33,303 bases of DNA, taken from a virus. Below, one piece after another: positions 21,764 through 30,114 of the stretch (position 1 is its first letter; every line of letters starts with the position of its first letter). The stretch lies in the IMG/VR virus record IMGVR_UViG_3300033148_002998, positions 1-33,303 of that record; one strand, 5' to 3'. The notes under the pieces are model-generated. The model searched no databases. It saw only the letters and a program-made list of their open reading frames with translations, and was not told where the DNA came from. The translations under genes were made by a program, and so were the position numbers.

Positions 21764-24568
21764 TCAACCTGTGGAGTTCACTCCTATTATATTCAATTCG
21801 GGATTCCATATTGATTGTAGATTATTGAAATCAGCCCAAGTCCATAAATATCCTGTTCCGCTTATTGATAAGTTATCATAAATCAATTGATATGTCGTAT
21901 TTATGGAAATGGAATTATCATAATTATATTCATTATCCAATTTCAATGTAACCCCTAATGTTGTTTCACTTAATTTAGCATAAATGTCTATAGTATAAGT
22001 GAGATTGTTATTAATAGTAAACATTCCTTTAGTTGATGTTTGTCCATAAGGTTCTATCTCAGTCTGGACAGGTTGTGAAGCATAATAATATTCATAACAT
22101 TCTGTTGAATCTGTTATGTCAAATGTTCCATCTGGACATGCACCCGCTGTAGTTCCTGAACAATATACTTTATACATTTCTTCTGAACATGTTACTCCCG
22201 TTGAGCCACCCACACTACTTCCTGGACATGAATAAGCATGACTATCACAACTTCCACTGCCATCACAATATCCTTGAGTATCATTCATATAAAAACATGT
22301 AAATGTAGCATTCCATCCATAATAATAAGGTGTAGATGCATCTCCATCACATTGTACTAATCCACAATAATTATTAGTATTTTCGGTACATGAAGCTACA
22401 TTTTCAGTAGTTGCTATAGATACATTTTGAGCTACGTTTGCATCTGTTCCTTTAGATTGCCAATTTGTCACAGTACATGAAGTACTTCCATCAAATCCTG
22501 TATAATATTCTGGTTTCGTACATGCCTTTATAACACATTGATACCATATAGCACAATAACAACTTTCTGCATCTCCGCTTCCACAGTTAGAGTTTCCATT
22601 TGAATTTATATTATCTCCATCTTTACAAACATAGCCAGATTGAACAGCGAGTGAATTATCATCGATATCACACGCACCAGCGCCATCACATAATCCATCT
22701 GGTCCTCTTCTTGTATATTGATTATCACAATCATCATAGGTAGCAGTACACTCGTCTTTTAAATCTTCTGAATCAGTTTGAACCACACAATTTTCTGTTA
22801 TACATTTATAACATAAATTACAATCTGCATTAGTTGAACATTCTGCCGTCACATAACTATAAGTCGAGCTTGAAGCCCAGTTATCATTTGTATCGTTTGC
22901 ATATACTTTCCACTGAATTGTAGTTCCCACTGTTGTATTAGAATGTTTCGTTACCGTGATAGTTTCTGGATTACTACTAAACGCTGTCCACGTATCATTT
23001 GTAAATGAACCCGTGCCGTTGTCGAATGAAAAGATGTATCCACTCAAACCCGAATTATCCGTCCATTTCAAACTATGTAGTATATCTTTTCCTGCCGCTG
23101 TCGTGTTTGTCGAATTATCAGAATATGTTGGATTTGTTGTATCTGGTGAATATGTTATATTTAAATATGGTCTTGTTGCTGTTGTAGTATGTTCTTTTGA
23201 GTAAATCAAAAGGTTATTATAAATTAATTTATGATATCCTCCCAATATGAGATATGTATTATCGTAAATACCGTCTACGGAATTAATATTATAATCTGGG
23301 TCTTCGGCGCCGATAGTGACCATTTTATTCATCAATGTCCATTCATTACTTACTTGTGTTGTAACATTAAAACTTTTCCATCCAACTGAACTCACTATTG
23401 TTTGTGAATTATCAACATCTGTTCGTGTTCCCCACGCTGTAGCAGCATTACTTCCTTCTGTCCATGTTTGGTGTGATATTCGATAAATATTCAAATCTGT
23501 ATCTGTTAAACCATCTTGAATATCGTAAACATAAAAATTAAATGAAGATGCATCTATAATATTACCATCTGGAACACTTGACATATTAAATTTAATCATT
23601 ATTGTAGACCTCTCATTTGCAGCCATGACTTCTACATCTTCTAAGTTTTCAGTATCTGCGTCTTGAAGTTGTATTGTGGTTGAATTATATCCAAATTCTA
23701 TAATACTACCGACTTTAAAATCATAAGTCTTTATTTCTTCTTGGTTTAATAATCCAAAGTTAATCCTCTCATCTTTGTTTTTTTTATGAGTTTTCTTATA
23801 ATTTGAACTATTTTTAATATCTCCTTTCCATATTCTTATAGGAATACTTTCATTAAATGTCTTTATTCCCTTTGGATTAAGTTTGACAGTTATAGAAGTA
23901 TAATTGAAATCCATAACTTCTATAGGGAATTCAATATCGTTTTCTAAAACAACAACTTTAAATCCTTGTCCTTTTAAACTTCTTGCATCTTCTACATCTT
24001 TCCATTTATTGTCTTCATAAATATGTTTGGTTCCTGAATATAATGCTGTCCAACACTTACCATTATCATCACATTTTGTTTCTGTTGAACGAGTATAACT
24101 TCTATCTTTTATACCTTTCCATAATGGGTCGAGTTCTGCACCACTTGTTCCAATACTCCACTTAACACTATCTTCTGGATTGTGTTTATAACCAACAAGT
24201 TTGAACTTCTTTATACTATATCGTGGAAATACAAAAGAATATTTCCTATCCTTTGGAATGTTTCCTAATCTTGTTTCCATAGTAAAGTTAGTATAATGCC
24301 ACTTTCCATAGTATAAAACATATAAATTATATCCTTTTATATCAGGCGAGAAGTTTAATTGAACCTCATCATAATTATAAATATAAATAGAACGTGCAGT
24401 TGGGTTTCTTACTTCAAAATATGATACACAGGGGTCATCAATAGTTCCTGCGCATGTTATATCACCAGTGGTATCTACTATCTGTAAACCGATTGCTGTT
24501 AGAATCATAAATAATCCTATTAATGATGTTCCTGCGCCAATATATATTCTTTTATATTTTCCAGCCAT
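21764..24568 (-). CDS. Large membrane-anchored cysteine-rich surface protein
   Basis: About 935 residues from ATG 24568. A hydrophobic segment (GTSLIGLFMILTAIGLQIVD) near residue 15 is a signal anchor. After an N-terminal domain of about 260 residues, VEVMAANERSTIMIKFNMSS and WKSFNVTTQVSNEWTLMNKM resemble DNRLRE-type stalk domains. An Ig/Fn3-like domain follows (KWTDNSGLSGYIFSFDNGTG, WKVYANDTNDNW). Residues about 580-810 are cysteine-rich, with many C-x2-C and DGxGxCD-type turns. Many N-x-S/T sequons could be glycosylated. It lies between tape measure and hub, where receptor-binding tail proteins sit; the membrane anchor is odd for a virion protein. Confidence 0.7.
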   Translation of the reverse strand: MAGKYKRIYIGAGTSLIGLFMILTAIGLQIVDTTGDITCAGTIDDPCVSYFEVRNPTARSIYIYNYDEVQLNFSPDIKGYNLYVLYYGKWHYTNFTMETRLGNIPKDRKYSFVFPRYSIKKFKLVGYKHNPEDSVKWSIGTSGAELDPLWKGIKDRSYTRSTETKCDDNGKCWTALYSGTKHIYEDNKWKDVEDARSLKGQGFKVVVLENDIEFPIEVMDFNYTSITVKLNPKGIKTFNESIPIRIWKGDIKNSSNYKKTHKKNKDERINFGLLNQEEIKTYDFKVGSIIEFGYNSTTIQLQDADTENLEDVEVMAANERSTIMIKFNMSSVPDGNIIDASSFNFYVYDIQDGLTDTDLNIYRISHQTWTEGSNAATAWGTRTDVDNSQTIVSSVGWKSFNVTTQVSNEWTLMNKMVTIGAEDPDYNINSVDGIYDNTYLILGGYHKLIYNNLLIYSKEHTTTATRPYLNITYSPDTTNPTYSDNSTNTTAAGKDILHSLKWTDNSGLSGYIFSFDNGTGSFTNDTWTAFSSNPETITVTKHSNTTVGTTIQWKVYANDTNDNWASSSTYSYVTAECSTNADCNLCYKCITENCVVQTDSEDLKDECTATYDDCDNQYTRRGPDGLCDGAGACDIDDNSLAVQSGYVCKDGDNINSNGNSNCGSGDAESCYCAIWYQCVIKACTKPEYYTGFDGSTSCTVTNWQSKGTDANVAQNVSIATTENVASCTENTNNYCGLVQCDGDASTPYYYGWNATFTCFYMNDTQGYCDGSGSCDSHAYSCPGSSVGGSTGVTCSEEMYKVYCSGTTAGACPDGTFDITDSTECYEYYYASQPVQTEIEPYGQTSTKGMFTINNNLTYTIDIYAKLSETTLGVTLKLDNEYNYDNSISINTTYQLIYDNLSISGTGYLWTWADFNNLQSIWNPELNIIGVNSTG

Positions 24569-24573
24569 TATAA

Positions 24574-24786
24574 TCAACTCGTTATTTTATAATAAATATC
24601 ATCTAATTCTTCTCTCGTTTTACTGAATTCTTTTTCGATGTAATCTGTTGGGTATCTTTCGATATGTGTTGTACTTGTTATTCTTTTTGCTCTTCTATAA
24701 AGAGAATTAATCTTTGCTTGTGATTTATAAAATGATGAAATACTTGTTTCTGCTTCTTCTAAAATAGATGGTACAAAATCTAACAA
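24574..24786 (-). CDS. Small helical protein after tape measure (70 aa)
   Basis: 70 residues, helical and charged (VPSILEEAETSISSFYKSQA, EKEFSKTREELDDIYYKITS). The only start available is TTG 24786, five bases after the tape measure stop, so the start is uncertain. Its stop overlaps the alternate TTG of the next gene. It is possibly a tail chaperone or a small tail-tip component. It is unrecognised. Confidence 0.55.
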   Translation of the reverse strand: MLDFVPSILEEAETSISSFYKSQAKINSLYRRAKRITSTTHIERYPTDYIEKEFSKTREELDDIYYKITS

Positions 24787-24791
24787 TCTTG

Positions 24792-26885
24792 TTATTTCTG
24801 TAGTTTATTTGCTATATCTCTTGCATTAAAGCCGTTAAGATTGTTTATATTTATAGTTACTCCACCTTTTCCACCTAAGCTTCCTGGAGTTTTAGTAGCT
24901 ATAATGGTATCTTCTGGGTCGGTTTCTATTACTTCTCCCTTTTTTGTTATAATAGCATCGAATACCTTTCTGCTTTGAGGTAATTTTCCTGTGAATATTT
25001 TTGATGGGTCTTCTCTTTTAAATATACTTTGTAATTTTGATGGGGAGAACATAGCAAGTGGATATGTAAGCATTCTTTTTGCTTCTATTTTTTCTTGTTC
25101 TTCCTTAGTCAGTTCTTCTGGTATTGCTGTTCCTAATTCACGTCTTCTTTCTATAGCAGTATCGTATCTTGCTATTAATTTATCAATTTTAGCTATTACA
25201 TCATCGGTTATATCCAGTTCTTTTTGTAATGCTTCTTCTTTGGATAATTGATTTTTACCAAATGCTTCCATCATTAAATCATGAGATTCTTTGATTTCAT
25301 CATTTTTTATTTTTATATCATTTTGTTTGGTTAATTCATTATCTAATGCAGTCAATGTTTCGGAATTATCTGTTAAAAAATCACCATGACTTATAGCTCT
25401 AAATTGCTCTAATCCTTGTTCTGATTCAGAACGTTTTTCTAATTCTAACTCATTTTCAGCTGCTTTAATTGCTCTATCATTGGCATATTTATCTTGTTCT
25501 AATCTAAGCGTAGATAATTTATCCTTTTCTGCTTTTAATTCATCTTTTGTATTGTCGAGAGTTTTATTAGACATTTCTTCATTATGTTTAAATTGGTCTT
25601 TTCTTTCCTTATCTAATTTTTCAATGTCTTCTTTTTCCCTTTTTCTTTGTATTCTCATAATAGACATTAAGTCTCTTTCTTTACTAATTTCATCATTTAT
25701 TTTTCCTCTTTCGTCTTCTTCTGCAGCTAAATATTTTAAAGTTAAATCATCTATCGTTCTTTGTTTATTCACCATTTCTTTTTGTAAGTCAGTTTCTGTA
25801 TCCATCAAAGAAATAAATTCTTTTTTTGAGGGAATCAATGCTTCTTCTGTTTTCTTTCTTAGTTCTAAGACACGAATCGTTTCTTTTTGTTGTGCTATAT
25901 CTAACTTCTTTTGTCTTTCTCCTACAAATGTAATATCCTTTAAATTTAGTAAAGAATCTATAAGTCTATCTACTTCTGCAGTAGATGCTTTATATTCTTC
26001 TGTTAATTTTTTTTGAGCATTAAAACTTGCTAAAATTGCTTCTGATACTTCATCATAAGTTCCTGGCACTCCAACTAATACATCGATATTATCTCTTATT
26101 GCTTGTTCATTAGCATATGTTCCATCTGCATAATCCAACATAGCCAATAATGCTATTCCCACCGCATCCTTAAGATTATCCCAACCCGTTACCAATTTTG
26201 CTATTTTTTCTGCATGAGTATCCATTAAAAACGCTTGAGCCTGAATCAAACCTTCACTGTCTTCTATAATGGCATTTGTTATGGCGGCTTTCTGTTCAAA
26301 ATTGGTCAATTCATCTGCTGTTTTACCAAGAGTTACCGCATATTCGGCATATACTTTTTTTAAGTCTAATATGATACCAAGATTATCAAGTATCATTCTT
26401 GATTGTCTTCCAATACCTATCGTTAAATCTTCAAATGCTTCTGTAGTTGTTCTTCCAAACACTTTTGCTCTTGCCGTTGCTGCTTCTAATAGTTTTGGTA
26501 TATCAGTTTTACTTATTCCTAAAGCCAGTGCCTTATTTGCACCTGTAACTAAATTGAAATCAGAAATCATTCCATGACTTGCATCCTTCATATCTTTTAG
26601 CATTATTTCTGCACTATCTCCTAATGCTAAATTGAATTGTTGAAATGCTACTTCTGACTTCAATGCCGATTTAACCGACTCTATACCAAATGCTGTTATT
26701 GCTCCTGCAGCAGCTATCGCGAGTATCTTATGTTCATGAAGAGTATTTCCAAGTTTTTGAAAGCTGGTTTGTTGTTGTTTTATACCTTTGTCTACTTTTT
26801 TAAACTCTTTACTATATTTGTCTATAGCTTCAATTATATAAGTTATACCTGCGCTACCTGCCGCCCCGCCCATTATTCCTGTCAT
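24792..26885 (-). CDS. Tail tape measure protein
   Basis: About 697 residues. It sets tail length by spanning the tube. The N-terminal half has the typical pattern EAIDKYSKEFKKVDKGIKQQ, a hydrophobic patch ILAIAAAGAITAFGIESVKS, and AFEDLTIGIGRQSRMILDNL as in tape measure proteins. A second hydrophobic patch (AVGIALLAMLDYA) comes near residue 245, then a long coiled coil from about 290 to 560. The C-terminus is Gly- and Asn-rich (GGKGGVTININNLNG). Its length implies a tail near 100 nm by the usual 0.15 nm per residue rule. ATG 26885 is preceded by GTTGAAT; TTG 26891 is the alternative. It is preceded by the G/GT chaperone pair. Confidence 0.88.
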   Translation of the reverse strand: MTGIMGGAAGSAGITYIIEAIDKYSKEFKKVDKGIKQQQTSFQKLGNTLHEHKILAIAAAGAITAFGIESVKSALKSEVAFQQFNLALGDSAEIMLKDMKDASHGMISDFNLVTGANKALALGISKTDIPKLLEAATARAKVFGRTTTEAFEDLTIGIGRQSRMILDNLGIILDLKKVYAEYAVTLGKTADELTNFEQKAAITNAIIEDSEGLIQAQAFLMDTHAEKIAKLVTGWDNLKDAVGIALLAMLDYADGTYANEQAIRDNIDVLVGVPGTYDEVSEAILASFNAQKKLTEEYKASTAEVDRLIDSLLNLKDITFVGERQKKLDIAQQKETIRVLELRKKTEEALIPSKKEFISLMDTETDLQKEMVNKQRTIDDLTLKYLAAEEDERGKINDEISKERDLMSIMRIQRKREKEDIEKLDKERKDQFKHNEEMSNKTLDNTKDELKAEKDKLSTLRLEQDKYANDRAIKAAENELELEKRSESEQGLEQFRAISHGDFLTDNSETLTALDNELTKQNDIKIKNDEIKESHDLMMEAFGKNQLSKEEALQKELDITDDVIAKIDKLIARYDTAIERRRELGTAIPEELTKEEQEKIEAKRMLTYPLAMFSPSKLQSIFKREDPSKIFTGKLPQSRKVFDAIITKKGEVIETDPEDTIIATKTPGSLGGKGGVTININNLNGFNARDIANKLQK

Positions 26886-26887
26886 AT

Positions 26888-27327
26888 TCAACGCCGTTTA
26901 TTTTTTCTTGAATTCTTTCTTGTTATCCTATTTTTATCTTTTATCTCTTTATTTATAATCCGAATAATAGAGCTTCTTTCGAATATTGTTAATTTATTAA
27001 CATCTTCAAAAGTCCAACCTTTCATTTCTCTACATATGTCTACATTGGTTTTTATGTTTGAATGTCTTATTTCTTCTTCTCTACATTCGGTTTCTGAAAA
27101 CCCTCAGATTTCCATCCATTCAATATTGCCATGGCATCTTGTATAACACCACGTTCTTTTAGGGTAAGTGTTGAATAATCTGCATCTGAAAGGTCTGCAC
27201 TTTTCTTTATAGTATCTACAACTCTTTTTGTGGTATCTTCTTCTTTTTGAATCTCATCAAAATCTATAGCTAATAGTTCATGTATTACAAAAGTCTTGCT
27301 TCCAATCTTTACTTCTTTTTTGTCCAT
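26888..27327 (-). CDS. Tail assembly chaperone G-GT fusion by -1 frameshift
   Basis: The gene at 27067-27327 and the next frame to 26888 join if ribosomes slip -1 at GGGTTTT (27097-27103). The fused product would be 146 residues: 77 shared, then 69 from the -1 frame with REMKGWTFEDVNKLTIFERS and a basic tail (RITRKNSRKNKRR). The -1 frame has a TGA immediately before the heptamer, so it opens exactly there. Long and short chaperone forms are a conserved feature just upstream of tape measure genes in tailed phages. The extension could alternatively be made separately from ATG 27025. Confidence 0.78.
27067..27327 (-). CDS. Tail assembly chaperone G-like (86 aa)
   Basis: 86 residues. KVGSK-type strands near the start (VKIGSKTFVIHELLAIDFDE) and an acidic-helical body with LKERGVIQDAMAILNGWKSE fit the small chaperones that coat the tape measure protein during tail assembly. 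It ends in KPNVEKKK if no frameshift occurs. GAGGCGAA precedes ATG 27327. The start overlaps the gp10-like gene by 19 bases. Position (tail tube, G, GT, tape measure) is the classic order. Confidence 0.8.
   Translation of the reverse strand: MDKKEVKIGSKTFVIHELLAIDFDEIQKEEDTTKRVVDTIKKSADLSDADYSTLTLKERGVIQDAMAILNGWKSEGFQKPNVEKKK
27097..27103 (-). other. Programmed -1 frameshift heptamer GGGTTTT
   Basis: In frame the codons are GAG GGT TTT CAG, so the heptamer fits X XXY YYZ with X=G and Y=Z=T. Slipping gives GGG TTT TCA. The zero-frame stop follows ten codons after the slip, while the -1 frame stays open for 69 codons. No strong downstream pseudoknot was noticed by eye. Confidence 0.8.
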
Positions 27328-27689
27328 TTCATTTCGCCTCTTTTATTTCTTATATTTAATCCTATAATATCTTTCATTTTATTTTTATTTCTATCTGCAC
27401 TGTTATTAAAGTGTCTTCTTGGTTTTATTTTACTCGTTCCATGTTCCAATATCTTCGCTTGTTTCGCATCACTTGATACAATTACAGTTTTGTTTTCTGT
27501 ATGAACCTCAACCGAATTAAGAAACTCACCAGTATCCACACTTCTTTTTTCAGCTCTAAATCCTCTTATAGATTGTTTGACCTCTTTTTTCAAATACTCT
27601 CCTGCATTGGCTAATCCATCGCTGACATCCATATTCAATTGAATATGCTTGCCAGCAACAAATCTTCTCGTTTCTTTTGCGCCAATCAT
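27309..27689 (-). CDS. HK97 gp10-like head-tail connector, copy A
   Basis: 126 residues. EYLKKEVKQSIRGFRAEKRS, then VDTGEFLNSVEV, SSDAKQAKILEHGTSKI and RRHFNNSADRNKNK follow the gp10 pattern (T-G-x-L-x-x-S, then Y/H-G-T, then R-P/H-F). Such proteins form the tail-completion or connector ring. It is a paralogue of 30234-30596: R-S-V-D-T-G-E-F, S-D-x-x-Q-A-K, E-x-G-T-S and R-R-H-F-N-N-S are shared. It lies after the tail tube here, unlike the usual connector position, so one copy may have changed role. Confidence 0.78.
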   Translation of the reverse strand: MIGAKETRRFVAGKHIQLNMDVSDGLANAGEYLKKEVKQSIRGFRAEKRSVDTGEFLNSVEVHTENKTVIVSSDAKQAKILEHGTSKIKPRRHFNNSADRNKNKMKDIIGLNIRNKRGEMKWTKKK

Positions 27690-27712
27690 TCTATATTTAA
27701 AAGGTATTTAGC

Positions 27713-28756
27713 TCACCATGGATTGTATTTATGTGTTCTGTCCCATACACTTCCTGCTACTGTTTGTGGTCTTATTTCTACAGAAGTTTCGGTTGTATCT
27801 GCATCTGCTGAACTTGGGTTGTCCATCGAAGTTACTTGGCATCCACTCATTATAAGGGTAGTGTGTTTACTTCCTACTGCTGTAATGTCTGCATTCATAT
27901 CCAAGTTTGCATTGAACGTACTTCCACCTCTATAACACTCTTCATACAACCACATTGCATCTTGTCCATCCAAGTCCATTGTAACATTTAGGGTATAATC
28001 TTTCTTGCTACTATATGGTACACCTATAACCTTACTTCCATTTATATAATGAGGTGCGTTCATATACGAATTAACTTCAAGACTTATTTCTTTTGCTGTG
28101 TCCATAACACTACCTGCAAGAGTCAATAAACAATCATCCCACATATAAGGGGTTAGATATTGTGTCCCACTATTTACAAGAGTCGTTGTTGTTCCTGAAC
28201 TTGGTATTATGTGTTCTGCTATATAATCCACATCCATTGTTGCCTTTTCACCTTGTGATAGTGTCAAAGTAGTTGTATTGTTCACAGTTCCTTTTATAGT
28301 TCTAACAAAGTTTCTACCTGTTCCAACAGACTGTTTTGAATCTTCTATTGTAAAACTCATTGGAGCTGGATGTGTATCTGTTCCTGATATAAATGGACTC
28401 TGCCATACATCACTATTCACTTCACTTACAGCATGAGTACATGTTGTCAAAGTCGCACCTGATACTTCTACTATTGAACCAATTGCATAAAACAACATTC
28501 TCATATCATGTGGATGGAATGTCAATGTCCCTGTATCATCTTTTGGTCCTTGTTCCATTGTATCATATGTTCTTTTACCAGTTCCCATATATCTATCATC
28601 TGAATAATTCTCTGCATCATCTATACTGTTTTCTGTAACTTGTCCTATCCAAAATGTACTTCCTGCTACCCCATCTGCACCTGCGCAGTTATGAGCATAA
28701 GTTCCAGATTCATGTATTCCTACGACTTTATTCTGGTCTCCTATAAATCTTGCCAT
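27713..28756 (-). CDS. Major tail tube protein candidate
   Basis: 347 residues. It is beta-rich, with Thr/Ser/Gly and few charges, and has repeating strand-turn patterns (RTIKGTVNNTTTLTLSQGEK, KDYTLNVTMDLDGQDAMWLY) reminiscent of tail tube folds. It has the strongest ribosome site of the operon (AAAAGGAGGTAATTAAG), as expected for the most abundant tail protein, and lies just upstream of the chaperone and tape measure genes. Three cysteines are scattered. A capsid role is less likely from its place in the operon. Confidence 0.75.
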   Translation of the reverse strand: MARFIGDQNKVVGIHESGTYAHNCAGADGVAGSTFWIGQVTENSIDDAENYSDDRYMGTGKRTYDTMEQGPKDDTGTLTFHPHDMRMLFYAIGSIVEVSGATLTTCTHAVSEVNSDVWQSPFISGTDTHPAPMSFTIEDSKQSVGTGRNFVRTIKGTVNNTTTLTLSQGEKATMDVDYIAEHIIPSSGTTTTLVNSGTQYLTPYMWDDCLLTLAGSVMDTAKEISLEVNSYMNAPHYINGSKVIGVPYSSKKDYTLNVTMDLDGQDAMWLYEECYRGGSTFNANLDMNADITAVGSKHTTLIMSGCQVTSMDNPSSADADTTETSVEIRPQTVAGSVWDRTHKYNPW

Positions 28757-28757
28757 C

Positions 28758-28976
28758 TTAATTACCTCCTTTTATTATATTTATTATCTTTTCCACCCTA
28801 CCTTTTTCGTATTGTGGAATATCTGTTATACCTTTAGATTTAAGTATCTTAATTTGTTCTGCTTTTGTCAAATCATAAAGCTCTTGTTCTGTAAAGTTTA
28901 GTTTCTTCATTTTTGTGTCTTTTAGTCTCCATGGTTCGTATTTTTCAATCCAATCTATCTCATCTCTATCAGACAT
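28758..28976 (-). CDS. Small HeH/Rho-N-like helical protein (72 aa)
   Basis: 72 residues. FTEQELYDLTKAEQIKILKS followed by KGITDIPQYEKGRVEKIINI reads as helix-extended loop-helix: L-T-K-A-E-Q-x-x-x-L-x-x-x-G-I, then K-x-R-V-E-x-I-I. This fits the LEM/HeH/Rho-N group of small nucleic-acid or protein binding folds, often seen near phage head-tail genes. GGTGAGATT precedes ATG 28976. It abuts the tail tube gene. Confidence 0.65.
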   Translation of the reverse strand: MSDRDEIDWIEKYEPWRLKDTKMKKLNFTEQELYDLTKAEQIKILKSKGITDIPQYEKGRVEKIINIIKGGN

Positions 28977-28980
28977 AATC

Positions 28981-29154
28981 TCACCCCTTAATCATTTTAC
29001 TTGCATCATATTTATTGATTCTAAGTTCATGTGCAATCTCTTTTGTATTAAGTCCTTCTTTCGCCAATCTTTTCGCTTTTGTTTTTATACTTACCTTTTT
29101 CACTTTCTTTACAGGAACTGATTCTTTCTTTACCTTTCGTATAATATTTTCCAT
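28981..29154 (-). CDS. Basic helix-turn-helix miniprotein (57 aa)
   Basis: 57 residues. A lysine-rich N-terminal arm (about 20 residues with KKVKK twice) is followed by KAKRLAKEGLNTKEIAHELR and INKYDASKMIKG, a textbook helix-turn-helix (A-K-x-G-L-x-x-x-E-I-A-x-x-L). A ribosome site AAAGGTGATATA precedes ATG 29154. It probably binds DNA or RNA. Its place inside the tail morphogenesis genes is unusual and suggests a late regulator or DNA-condensing role. Confidence 0.72.
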   Translation of the reverse strand: MENIIRKVKKESVPVKKVKKVSIKTKAKRLAKEGLNTKEIAHELRINKYDASKMIKG

Positions 29155-29178
29155 TATATCACCTTTATTTATTTTGAT

Positions 29179-29198
29179 TAAACTTTTTTAAAAGTTTA
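29179..29198. repeat. Stop-codon hairpin after 29196 gene
   Basis: TAAACTTTTTTAAAAGTTTA is a 9-bp stem around two T bases, with the same TTTGAT-type flank as 303 and 4681. The stem starts with the stop codon at 29196-29198 on the minus strand. Confidence 0.85.
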
Positions 29199-29648
29199 GA
29201 TGTTATAAAAATTATATTGTATATTTAATATTCTCGACTTTGGTTGATTATCTCCTTCTTCATCCATTTCTATTGCACTTATAAATTTAAAATTATAAAG
29301 ATAGTTCGCTACACTTCCAGTATTATCTGTGAATTGTAAATCTCTAAGAATTATAAAACAATTATTAGCAAGTTCATCTTTCTCTTTCTGGTTTCTACCC
29401 CAAGCTCTTACTTCTATAGAAGCAGTAATATCCATAGCATTTGTTTGCATTCCTGCAGATGTTCCAGAATAATTAGTGAGTTTGATTGTTATAAGGGGAT
29501 AGTTAGTTAATCTGTTCGGATAACTTGTCATTATAAATTTAGATGATTTGTTTCTTGTTCCAGAAATAGGGTCTGTAACTCCAGTAGTAAGACTATCCTT
29601 TACAAAGAATAATATATCTCTTATGAATGTACCTGATTCTACTGTCAT
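29196..29648 (-). CDS. Tail terminator-like protein
   Basis: 150 residues. RDILFFVKDSLTTGV, then RLTNYPLITIKLTNYSGTSA, TASIEVRAWGRNQKEKDELA and ILNIQYNFYNI follow the small tail-terminator pattern: a strand with Y-P-x-I-x-I, then x-x-I-E-V-x-x-W, then a helix of E-K-D-x-x-A-N-x. It caps the tail tube and joins it to the connector. GAGGTGATAGATA precedes ATG 29648. Confidence 0.6.
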   Translation of the reverse strand: MTVESGTFIRDILFFVKDSLTTGVTDPISGTRNKSSKFIMTSYPNRLTNYPLITIKLTNYSGTSAGMQTNAMDITASIEVRAWGRNQKEKDELANNCFIILRDLQFTDNTGSVANYLYNFKFISAIEMDEEGDNQPKSRILNIQYNFYNI

Positions 29649-29706
29649 TATCTATCACCTCGCTTGGTGTTATAATCTCATTCTCGCTTAAATGGGACTT
29701 TGTACT

Positions 29707-30066
29707 TTAATATTGTTTTTCTCTTATAATGTATGCTATATCTGCTATTTTTCTTTCTATATCATCCCATTCCTTTTTGAAATTGTTGTATTTTACTCTA
29801 ATTACTGTATATTTGTTTAATCTATATGTATAATCTTTAATTCTATCTCTGATATCAGAATCAAATGCTCCATGAATTCCTCCATCTATTTCCACACATA
29901 CCTTTTCTTCTTCAAAGACAAAATCACATATATATCTTCCTATTTGATATTGCCATATAGGATTTAATCCTAAATCGTTAAATAATTTTAATATGATACC
30001 TTCTTCTATGGTTTTGAATCTTTCTAAATTTTTATGTTTCCATATCTTATTCTTAGCTTTTTTCAT
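29707..30066 (-). CDS. DUF559/Vsr-like endonuclease, copy 2
   Basis: 119 residues. The core is GRYICDFVF (Asp48), VCVEIDGGIH (Glu59, Asp61, His65), and LRFKT-type N-terminus KNLERFKTIEEG. It is paralogous to 1941-2360, with LNPIWQYQIGRYI and EIDGGIH identical. The N-terminal basic extension of copy 1 is missing. It is inserted between connector and tail-terminator genes, with element F copy 2 upstream. CGGTGTTAAA precedes ATG 30066. A homing-like role is likely but not shown by sequence alone. Confidence 0.8.
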   Translation of the reverse strand: MKKAKNKIWKHKNLERFKTIEEGIILKLFNDLGLNPIWQYQIGRYICDFVFEEEKVCVEIDGGIHGAFDSDIRDRIKDYTYRLNKYTVIRVKYNNFKKEWDDIERKIADIAYIIREKQY

Positions 30067-30114
30067 TTTAACACCGAAACCCTATTTCTGAAAATTATTT
30101 TAAACGCAACCAAT

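Noticed and set aside
24991-26577. Long open frames on the plus strand opposite the tape measure gene
   Set aside because: They lack ribosome sites, have Ser/Leu/Phe-rich shadow composition and lie wholly within a well-supported gene.
27713-28756. Major capsid protein
   Set aside because: Position directly before the chaperone and tape measure genes and the beta-rich composition fit a tail tube better.
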